A stretch of DNA of 25,190 nt from JANXUF01 sp043747685 (lineage in GTDB: Bacteria; Actinomycetota; Acidimicrobiia; Acidimicrobiales; Ilumatobacteraceae). Under the pieces are notes generated by a model. It ran no database searches. It saw only the letters and a list, made by a program, of their open reading frames with translations, and was not told the origin of the DNA. The DNA lies in the NCBI GenBank assembly GCA_043747685.1, contig JAYTOR010000164.1:1-25190 (forward strand), read 5' to 3'. Positions 19,244 through 25,190 of this stretch are shown piece after piece; positions within the stretch are counted from its first letter, which is position 1; every line of letters starts with the position of its first letter. A program made the translations under genes and the position numbers.

Positions 19244-19269
19244 CTACCCGCTTTGTGAAGCAAGGAAAC
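19244..19269 (-). promoter_or_regulatory. candidate SigF/SigB-type promoter of the PRC-barrel operon
   Basis: On the minus strand GTTT (19269-19266) is followed after 16 nt by GGGTAG (19249-19244). Actinobacterial SigF/SigB promoters read GTTT-N15-17-GGGTAT, so only the last base differs. The start codon of the leader ORF is 26 nt downstream of the -10, leaving room for its ribosome site. Confidence 0.5.
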
Positions 19270-19468
19270 CTTCGACGCGAACGACGGATGCCCGCCGGGC
19301 TGCTGGCCGCTATCTCGTCAGGCGCTACACCGCCAAAGGTGGCAGATCACTGGTCAGAGCATCCGCGCGAGACGAGCGCCACGAGGGCTTGCCCGACTGT
19401 CGCGGCAACGCTCCCGAGCCGGAATCACAGGCGCCCCGGCGCCGGAGATCCCGTGCGAGGAAATCAGA

Positions 19469-20455
19469 TCAGATGAGACCGAGATCCTTGACTGCGTCGC
19501 GCTCTTCGACGAGTTCTGCGGCAGAGGCGTCGATCTTGCCACGAGAGTAGTCGTCGATCTCCAGGCCCTGGACGATCGAGTAGACGCCGTTCTCGATGGT
19601 GACCGGAAAACTCGAGATGATGCCTTCTGGGACGCCATAGGAGCCATCGCTCGGGATGCTCATGCTCACCCAGTCACCCTCTGGCGTGCCCATCACCCAT
19701 GAGTGGATGTGGTCGATCGCCGCGTTCGCGGCCGATGCTGCCGACGACGCTCCACGGGCCTCGATGATCGCCGCGCCGCGCTTGGCGACGGTCGGGATGA
19801 ACGTGCCGTCGACCCACGCATGGTCGTTGACAGCCTCGTAGGCATTCTTACCGCTGACTTCGGCGTGGAACAGGTCCGGGTACTGCGTCGTCGAGTGGTT
19901 GCCCCAGATCGTCATCTTCTTGACGTCGGACACGGTTGCGCCGAGCTTTGCGGCGATCTGACTGACGGCACGGTTGTGGTCGAGGCGGGTCATGGCGGTG
20001 AAGCAGCCAGGATCGAGATCGGGGGCATTGCTCATGGCGATCAAGGCGTTCGTGTTCGCCGGGTTGCCGACGACGAGGATCTTGACGTCCTTTTTGGCGC
20101 TGGTGGACAGCGCCTTGCCCTGCGGCTTGAAGATGCCACCATTTGCCGACAGCAGGTCGGCGCGCTCCATGCCTGCCTTTCGCGGCATCGCGCCGACCAG
20201 CAGGGCGACATCGGCGTCACCGAAAGCGACATCGGCATCATCGGTGCCGATGACGTCGACGAGCAGCGGGAAGGCGCAGTCGTCGAGTTCCATCTTGACG
20301 CCTTCGAGCGCCTTGAGGGCTGGCGTGACTTCGAGCAACTGCAGGATGACCGGCGTATCGGGGCCGAGCATCGCCCCCGAGGCGATGCGGAACAACAGGG
20401 AATACCCGATCTGGCCGGCGGCGCCGGTCACTGCAACTCTTACTGGTGATGTCAT
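19469..20455 (-). CDS. mdh: NAD-dependent malate dehydrogenase
   Basis: This 328-aa cytoplasmic enzyme interconverts malate and oxaloacetate in the TCA cycle. The Rossmann motif TGAAGQIGYSLLFRIASG is at the N-terminus. The NAD-site GNPANTNA, the substrate-site TRLDHNRA and the catalytic-His segment WGNHSTTQYPD follow in order. Length and sequence fit the MDH class shared by actinobacteria, some proteobacteria and eukaryotic cytosol. I chose ATG 20455 (MTSPVRVAVTG). An ATG 30 nt upstream adds residues that homologues lack. There is no ribosome site. A TACGCT hexamer 7 nt upstream and an 8-bp inverted repeat mark a likely leaderless, regulated promoter. The 199 nt between mdh and the upstream promoter of the PRC operon hold no gene that I can support. 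Confidence 0.95.
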   Translation of the reverse strand: MTSPVRVAVTGAAGQIGYSLLFRIASGAMLGPDTPVILQLLEVTPALKALEGVKMELDDCAFPLLVDVIGTDDADVAFGDADVALLVGAMPRKAGMERADLLSANGGIFKPQGKALSTSAKKDVKILVVGNPANTNALIAMSNAPDLDPGCFTAMTRLDHNRAVSQIAAKLGATVSDVKKMTIWGNHSTTQYPDLFHAEVSGKNAYEAVNDHAWVDGTFIPTVAKRGAAIIEARGASSAASAANAAIDHIHSWVMGTPEGDWVSMSIPSDGSYGVPEGIISSFPVTIENGVYSIVQGLEIDDYSRGKIDASAAELVEERDAVKDLGLI

Positions 20456-20483
20456 GCAGGCGAGCGTATTGCTACCGCTCGCC
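20456..20483 (-). promoter_or_regulatory. mdh promoter with perfect 8-bp inverted repeat
   Basis: GGCGAGCG (20459-20466) and CGCTCGCC (20476-20483) form a perfect inverted repeat with a 9-nt spacer, ending 3 nt before the mdh ATG. On the minus strand TACGCT (20468-20463), partly within the repeat arm, lies 7 nt before the ATG and fits a -10 element of a leaderless transcript. The repeat would then be an operator overlapping the promoter. Confidence 0.5.
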
Positions 20484-20615
20484 AACTTCCCAAGTCGTAG
20501 ACGAACTCAGCGCCGATTCCCGCCGTCGGCTCCGGTACGTGAACACACTGCCGGAGCCGATCCGCAGGCGCTCGCAGCCCACTCGTCACTGCGACAATGG
20601 TGATTCGGGCGTTTG

Positions 20616-22865
20616 TCAGACCCTGCCCTGGATCATGTTCATGATCAGTTGGGTGTAGTACGTCTGGCCGGCAGGCCGCAGGTGGATGGCGTCGGTGTAA
20701 AAAACACCGGGCTGCTGCTCGCTGAGGTTCTGCCAGTCCAGCACCTTGACGTTCGGGTACTGCGACGGCAGGTTCCGGATGATGACGTTGTTGGGGTCCT
20801 GCCACGGCTTCGACGGCACGTGCAACGTGAGGAAGATCACCAGTGGGACGTCTTTGGCGGCCGCCATCATCGTGGCGATCCCGGAGGCGCTCATCGTGCC
20901 ATTCGTGCCGAGATGGATGATCAGTACCTTGCCGAGCAGTCCCTGCGCCTGGGCGGCATTGACGATGTCGACACCCTCCTTGAACTGCCTGCTCTGCTTG
21001 GCGTCGACGGTGACTCCCTGGGCAGTCAGCGCGGGTGCTGCACCGAGCATGACCGAGTCCCCGATCGCCAGTATCTGCAAGGTCCGCGGGTCCGGGGGGA
21101 CGGTCGGGGCAGCAGGAGCTGTCGTCGCCGGCGGAACCGTCGCAGCGACGGTAGATGCAGCAGGCGGAGCGGCTGTGACAGCCGTCGGTACCGCCAATGG
21201 AGCCGCCGTTGCTGACGGATTGGGGGCCGAAGGCTCTGTCGCAGCAGCGGCGACAGTGGTGCCGGGCCCCGTCGGCGCGCCGCTGTCGGCGGCCGCCACA
21301 GAACCAGCGACAGTCGGTTCAATCGCCACAGTTGTGGTCGGTGAGGTCGTTGTCGGTGGCAACGTTGTCGGTGGCAACGTGGTCGGTGGCGTTGTCGCCG
21401 GCACCGTGGTCGGCAGCGTCGTCAACGACGCGGCGTTCGTAGCCGCTGCGCAGGTGTGCTCGACGACCGAACAGGCTTCTTTCTGACCGTTGTCGAAGGC
21501 GATCTGCTCCTGCGTTCTGCTGGCTGCGCCGACGATGCGGGTACCGGCGAGCATCGGCAGCAACACCACGGAGGCGGCGATGATCCATCCCTTACGTCGG
21601 CGCGATCGACCGGTCGATGCCGACGTCACCCTCGTCGGCTTCAGCCAGTTGGCGAAACCCCCGCGGCGGATCGGCGTCTCGATCAGCCGGAAGGAAACCT
21701 CTGTGACAGTCAGCGTCAGGGCGATCCGCAGCAACATGACCTGCCAAAACGGCCAGCTGAGATCGCCGTCACCGACCGGTGGAGCATCGGGACGGATGAG
21801 TTGGAAGATCGGCCAGTGCCACAGGTAGAGCCCGTACGAGCGGCTGCCGACGTACCGAAGGACAGGATTGCCGAGCACTTTCTGCCCGAAGATCGAACGC
21901 AGATGCGTCGCCGAGGCGATCACCATCATCGTCGCCACATCGACGAGCAGCAGTCCTCCGTAGAACAGCGGCGTGTACGGCTTCGTCGGATCGTCGACAG
22001 CGTTGAGGCGCAGTTTCCAGAAGCACAGTGCCAGCACGACGAGACCGATCAGTCCGACGATGCTCAGCATCCAGCCCTTTTTACGGAGGCGACTGCGCGA
22101 GATCGCCAGTGGCCTCCAGAACATCGCCATACCGGCACCGAGCAGCAGGCCGACGGCACGCGATTGTGTCCCGAGGTAGATCCAGTTCCAGTTGACGCCT
22201 GCTGCGATCAGCGTGGCGGAGATGATCCACAGTCCGAATGCGGCTCCCCAGATCCACAAACCGAGATCGGGCAATCGCTTCCAGAAGCGAGGCAGCAGGA
22301 GCAGCATCACGATCGGCCAGACGAGGTAGAACTGCTCCTCGACTGCCAACGACCACAGGTGACGCAGGAGCGGGGGCCGCCCGAGATCAGCAGCGTACGA
22401 CTGTCCGCTGACGAGTTGGAACCAGTTCGACGAGTAGAAGACGCCGAAGAGCGGTGACCAGCCGAGCTTCAATTTCACCTCGGCGCGGAGGTAGCCGAGC
22501 AGACCCGACAACGTTACGACTGTCGCGATCATGACGATGACCGCCGGCAACAGACGTCGACCTCGACGCAACCAGAAGGCTTTCAGCCGGCGCCAGAAAC
22601 CGTGTCGGCCGATCCAGGCGCCGCGCTCCTGCTCAGCAACGAGCAGCAGCGTGATGAGATAGCCGGAGATGACGAAGAAGACCTCGACGCCGAGGAATCC
22701 GCCGGGTATCCAGCGGATGTGGCGCTCGGAGAGGTCCGAGTGATAGAGGATGACGGCAATGACCGCAAGGGCGCGCAGGCCATCGAGTCCCGGCAGGTAC
22801 GGGACGCGGCTGATGTGCATCGGTTGCAGTTTCGGCGCCCGAGGCGGGGGCCAGGTGTTTGCCAT
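20616..22865 (-). CDS. acyltransferase-3 / SGNH hydrolase fusion (OafA-like O-acyltransferase)
   Basis: This is a 749-aa membrane protein. Residues of about 20-460 are an acyltransferase-3 domain with some ten helices. It begins LPGLDGLRALAVIAVILYHSD with the catalytic H42 and includes GVEVFFVISGYLIT, LWSLAVEEQFYLVWP and YGLYLWHWPIF. A Thr/Pro/Ala-rich linker spans about 485-590. The extracytoplasmic SGNH domain has IGDSVM (S604), HLGTNGT, and D725-x-x-H728 in TDAIHLRP. Such proteins O-acylate cell-envelope glycans, with the SGNH domain finishing the transfer; the acceptor is unknown. ATG 22865 has GGGAA 4 nt upstream, and a Met 15 residues later is an alternative. No partner polysaccharide genes are adjacent. 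Confidence 0.92.
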   Translation of the reverse strand: MANTWPPPRAPKLQPMHISRVPYLPGLDGLRALAVIAVILYHSDLSERHIRWIPGGFLGVEVFFVISGYLITLLLVAEQERGAWIGRHGFWRRLKAFWLRRGRRLLPAVIVMIATVVTLSGLLGYLRAEVKLKLGWSPLFGVFYSSNWFQLVSGQSYAADLGRPPLLRHLWSLAVEEQFYLVWPIVMLLLLPRFWKRLPDLGLWIWGAAFGLWIISATLIAAGVNWNWIYLGTQSRAVGLLLGAGMAMFWRPLAISRSRLRKKGWMLSIVGLIGLVVLALCFWKLRLNAVDDPTKPYTPLFYGGLLLVDVATMMVIASATHLRSIFGQKVLGNPVLRYVGSRSYGLYLWHWPIFQLIRPDAPPVGDGDLSWPFWQVMLLRIALTLTVTEVSFRLIETPIRRGGFANWLKPTRVTSASTGRSRRRKGWIIAASVVLLPMLAGTRIVGAASRTQEQIAFDNGQKEACSVVEHTCAAATNAASLTTLPTTVPATTPPTTLPPTTLPPTTTSPTTTVAIEPTVAGSVAAADSGAPTGPGTTVAAAATEPSAPNPSATAAPLAVPTAVTAAPPAASTVAATVPPATTAPAAPTVPPDPRTLQILAIGDSVMLGAAPALTAQGVTVDAKQSRQFKEGVDIVNAAQAQGLLGKVLIIHLGTNGTMSASGIATMMAAAKDVPLVIFLTLHVPSKPWQDPNNVIIRNLPSQYPNVKVLDWQNLSEQQPGVFYTDAIHLRPAGQTYYTQLIMNMIQGRV
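21349..21393. repeat. 15-bp tandem repeat in the acyltransferase linker
   Basis: GTTGTCGGTGGCAAC occurs twice exactly and a third time with changes (21349-21363, 21364-21378, 21379-21393). On the coding strand it encodes repeats of the Thr-Thr-Leu-Pro-Pro type. Copy number could vary between strains. Confidence 0.75.
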
Positions 22866-22882
22866 GTCGTTCCCAGTATCAC

Positions 22883-22914
22883 CCGGGGCACACCAACAGG
22901 AGGTGTCACCCCGG
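22883..22914. other. strong hairpin upstream of the acyltransferase gene
   Basis: CCGGGG (22883-22888) pairs with CCCCGG (22909-22914) and, inside a small asymmetric bulge, ACACC (22890-22894) pairs with GGTGT (22902-22906) around a 7-nt loop. It begins 18 bp before the acyltransferase start and about 130 bp after the purH stop. There is no T-tract. It may end purH transcription or act in the acyltransferase leader. The rest of 22866-23045 shows nothing I can assign. Confidence 0.45.
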
Positions 22915-23045
22915 CGCGTCGATGCAGTCGGCTCCGCCCACTTGCCGTGAACTCATTCTGCCACGGCCACTGCGAAAAATGTCGGAGCCAACGTGCTGCA
23001 CGGCATCGACGCTGCGTACTCGACCGATCGTCGTCGGATCGGTCG

Positions 23046-24593
23046 TCAGTGCCTGAAGTGGCGTTGGCCGGAGAAGACCATCGCCATGCCGTGTTCGTTG
23101 GCGGCGGCGATGACCTCGGCGTCACGGATACTGCCGCCCGGTTCGATCACCGCGACGATCCCTGCAGCAGCCGTTGCGTCCAGTCCGTCGCGGAACGGGA
23201 AGTATGCGTCACTCGCACACACGCCTCCGACGGCACGCCCAGCCGACCGCTCAGAAGCGATCCGTGCGGAGTCGAGGCGGTTCTGCTGACCCGCACCGAT
23301 GCCGAACGCCTGCAGGTCCTTGGCGAAGACGATGGCATTGCTGCTGACGACGGCGCATACCTGCCAGGCAAAGACGAGATCCTTCCATTGGGCGTCGGTC
23401 GGCTGGCGATCGGTGACCACCTTCCAATCGGATCGATCGATGGAGACGGGATCGATCTGCTGGACGAGCAATCCACCGTCGATCGAACGGATGTCGAAGG
23501 TGTTGCCGAACGGCTGCGGCGCGGTGAGTACGCGCACATTGGCGCGCTTGGTGAGTGTTGCGAGGGCGTCGGCGTCGTACGACGGGGCAAGGACTACCTC
23601 CGTCAGCGACACCTTGGCGAGTTCGACCGCCATTGCCTGAGTGACGTTGCGGTTGCAGGCGACGATGCCGCCGAAGGCGCTGACCGGGTCACAGGCGTTC
23701 GCCAGCATGTACGCCGTGGCGATGTCGGCGGCGACAGCGACTCCGCAGGGGTTGGCGTGCTTGACGATGACACAGGCCGGTTCGCAAAAGCGGTTGACGA
23801 GCTTCCAGGCCGCTTCGGAGTCGTACAGATTGAGGTAGGACAGTTCCTTGCCGCCGTGCTGGACGATCTCGTCCCACCAACTGTGCTGTCCAGCCGTCCT
23901 GTAGCGGGCACCCTGCTGGTGCGGGTTCTCCCCGTAGCGCAAGGGTTGTGCGAGGTCGAGAGCCAGATGGATGCTCGTCGGCAGGACGCTCGCCTCGACC
24001 GCCACGCCTGCCTCGACCGTCGGGACCGTCTCGGTTGCTTCGATGGGCTCGTCGAACCACGTGACGATCGCTGCGTCGTATGCCGCAGTGTGCGCAAACG
24101 CCTCCCTCGCCAGCGCTCGACGACTGCGCAGCGACACCTCGCCATTTGCTCGTATTTCCTCCAGCACGGGCCAGTACTGTTTCGGGTCGACGACGACGGC
24201 GACGTGTGCGTGATTCTTTGCCGACGCCCGGATCATCGCCGGACCGCCGATATCGATCAGTTCGATACCGGGCTGGCTCGTGAACGGGTAGAGATTGACG
24301 ACACTCAACGCAATCGGCTCGATCCCGTACTCCGCCATGTCGGCGATGTGCTCGGGATTCGTCGGGTCGGCGAGCAACGCACCGTGGATCTTCGGGTGCA
24401 GCGTCACGACTCGATGGCTGAGGATCGCCGGGACACCCGTGATGTCCGCAACGTCGGTCACCGGTACACCTGCGGCGGCAATTGCCAGCGCCGTCCCTCC
24501 GCTGGAGATCAGCCGCCAGCCCAGCTCGTGGAGTCCGGCAGCGAGATCGACGATGCCGGACTTGTCGAATACCGAGAGAAGCGCAGAAGGCAT
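23046..24593 (-). CDS. purH: bifunctional AICAR transformylase / IMP cyclohydrolase
   Basis: This 515-aa cytoplasmic enzyme performs the last two steps of IMP synthesis. The N-terminal IMP cyclohydrolase domain (1 to about 195) includes SVFDKSGIVDLA, SSGGTA, TLHPKIHGALL, VNLYPF and SAKNHAHV. The C-terminal transformylase domain includes RYGENPHQ (about 219-226), the catalytic pair K278-H279 in VIVKHANPCG, DPVSAFGGIVA and IGAGQQNRLDSARIA. It ends SGQRHFRH, as is usual. I chose ATG 24593 (MPSALLSVFDKSG); upstream in-frame sequence does not resemble the family. There is no ribosome site, and a TACATT hexamer 7 nt before the ATG suggests a leaderless mRNA. Other pur genes are not in the window. 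Confidence 0.96.
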   Translation of the reverse strand: MPSALLSVFDKSGIVDLAAGLHELGWRLISSGGTALAIAAAGVPVTDVADITGVPAILSHRVVTLHPKIHGALLADPTNPEHIADMAEYGIEPIALSVVNLYPFTSQPGIELIDIGGPAMIRASAKNHAHVAVVVDPKQYWPVLEEIRANGEVSLRSRRALAREAFAHTAAYDAAIVTWFDEPIEATETVPTVEAGVAVEASVLPTSIHLALDLAQPLRYGENPHQQGARYRTAGQHSWWDEIVQHGGKELSYLNLYDSEAAWKLVNRFCEPACVIVKHANPCGVAVAADIATAYMLANACDPVSAFGGIVACNRNVTQAMAVELAKVSLTEVVLAPSYDADALATLTKRANVRVLTAPQPFGNTFDIRSIDGGLLVQQIDPVSIDRSDWKVVTDRQPTDAQWKDLVFAWQVCAVVSSNAIVFAKDLQAFGIGAGQQNRLDSARIASERSAGRAVGGVCASDAYFPFRDGLDATAAAGIVAVIEPGGSIRDAEVIAAANEHGMAMVFSGQRHFRH

Positions 24594-24645
24594 GAACCGA
24601 AATGTAGGCGACCGCGTAGAGGTGAGGGTATTTCGGTCGCTCACC
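24594..24645 (-). promoter_or_regulatory. purH promoter region with two interleaved inverted repeats
   Basis: TACATT (24606-24601, minus strand) lies 7 nt before the purH ATG and fits a -10 element. Directly upstream are GCGACCG (24608-24614) with CGGTCGC (24634-24640), and GGTGAG (24621-24626) with CTCACC (24640-24645). The two dyads are interleaved. No -35 is clear. They may be regulator sites serving purH, the divergent membrane gene, or both. Confidence 0.45.
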
Positions 24646-24706
24646 ACGACTCATGGAAGTAGTACGGTCAGTGCAAGTCACATCTCGGTAACCCCGGAGG
24701 TCAACA

Positions 24707-25190
24707 GTGGATGTCAGCAAGTTCAAACCTAGTGATTGGTTGAAAGTGGGTGGCGGCGCCCTGATGCTGATCGCATATTTCCTGCCGTGGTGGGGAATCA
24801 GCGGTCCGGGCTTCAGCGCCGATGTATCCGGATCCCAATACTTCTTCACAGGAACCGTTCCGTGGTTGCTCCTCGTTGCAATCGGCGTCCTCTCGTTCCT
24901 GGCTGCGGCCGGAATCTTCAAACTGCCGGCAAGTCTGCCAGCACCGCTGATCTTCCTCGGCGTCTCCGTGCTGACCATGTTGTTGATCATCGTCCGCTTC
25001 TTCAGCGACGGAAGCGACATCAGCGACTCTCCGCTGACGCGGGGTGCAGGTCTGTACCTCGCGTTGGTCGCAGCGATTGCCGTGCTCGTCGGCTGCGTGA
25101 TGGGCTTCAAGGAATCCGGTGGGTCGCTTGCGGATCTGAAAGATCCGAACAAACTCAAAGGCGCCTTCCAGAGTGGCCAACAGCAGCCGC
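24707..25190 (+). CDS. four-helix membrane protein of unknown function (partial, 3' end outside window)
   Basis: An open frame of 161 codons runs to the window edge without a stop. The GTG start at 24707 has an excellent ribosome site, CGGAGG (24695-24700), 6 nt upstream. The N-terminus VDVSKFKPSDWLKVGGG is amphipathic. Four hydrophobic segments follow: ALMLIAYFLPWWGI, VPWLLLVAIGVLSFLAAAGIF, APLIFLGVSVLTMLLIIVRFF and GLYLALVAAIAVLVGCVMGF. The last visible part is polar (LADLKDPNKLKGAFQ) and turns Gln/Pro rich, probably a cytoplasmic tail. I do not recognise the family. It is divergent from purH with 113 bp between the start codons. Confidence 0.8.
   Translation, partial: MDVSKFKPSDWLKVGGGALMLIAYFLPWWGISGPGFSADVSGSQYFFTGTVPWLLLVAIGVLSFLAAAGIFKLPASLPAPLIFLGVSVLTMLLIIVRFFSDGSDISDSPLTRGAGLYLALVAAIAVLVGCVMGFKESGGSLADLKDPNKLKGAFQSGQQQP

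Noticed and set aside
19431..19446. GGCGCC repeated as a possible mdh terminator
   Set aside because: The stem would have a 2-nt loop and no T-tract follows; it is more likely GC-rich chance.
22602..24662. 686-codon plus-strand open frame opposite the acyltransferase and purH
   Set aside because: It lies antisense to two genes with full family motifs, has no recognisable domain, and is the expected product of high-GC codon bias on the opposite strand.

Overview
This is a 25.2 kb piece of a high-GC bacterial chromosome, almost certainly from an actinomycete-type organism (Actinomycetota). An Acidimicrobiia (Ilumatobacter-like) source is my best guess. This rests on a mycobacterial Sdh1-type succinate dehydrogenase, a DUF3097 protein, a TIGR03085 protein, an actinobacterial-style malate dehydrogenase, a K+-independent proton pyrophosphatase, frequent GTG starts and several probable leaderless promoters. 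I see no rRNA, tRNA, CRISPR array, insertion sequence or phage gene. The gene content is mostly ordinary chromosomal metabolism; the more unusual signals are in promoters, small ORFs and altered motifs.

Layout. Bases 1-3270 (minus) hold sdhC-sdhA-sdhB, with sdhB running off the left edge. Bases 3421-4736 (minus) hold a VapB-VapC toxin-antitoxin pair followed by a TIGR03085 DinB-like protein. Bases 4806-8952 (minus) are a complete ABC importer operon: Tat-lipoprotein binding protein, two permeases, ATPase. Divergent from it, hppA (9250-11559, plus) is followed by a DedA membrane protein. Bases 12279-12483 are a non-coding stretch with a direct repeat and hairpins. Then come DUF3097 and a lipocalin-like protein (minus), divergent from an SCP2-like protein, an Fpg/Nei DNA glycosylase and a nucleoside phosphorylase (plus).

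Bases 16097-19217 (minus) look like one transcription unit: a 19-codon upstream ORF, a one-helix membrane peptide, two PRC-barrel proteins and a GH15 glucoamylase/trehalase-like enzyme. It has a GTTT-N16-GGGTAG promoter resembling the SigF/SigB stress type. Next are mdh, an acyltransferase-SGNH fusion and purH (all minus). A partial four-helix membrane protein (plus) runs off the right edge.

Functional links. Sdh and Mdh are consecutive TCA-cycle functions but lie in separate units. The H+-pyrophosphatase recovers energy from pyrophosphate made in biosynthesis. PurH and the nucleoside phosphorylase serve purine synthesis and salvage. Four genes (vapB, nucleoside phosphorylase, mdh, purH) carry a TANNNT hexamer 6-7 nt before the start codon, which suggests leaderless mRNAs. 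Inverted or direct repeats sit on several of these promoters and are candidate operators. All functional names come from reading motifs by eye; no database search was run.
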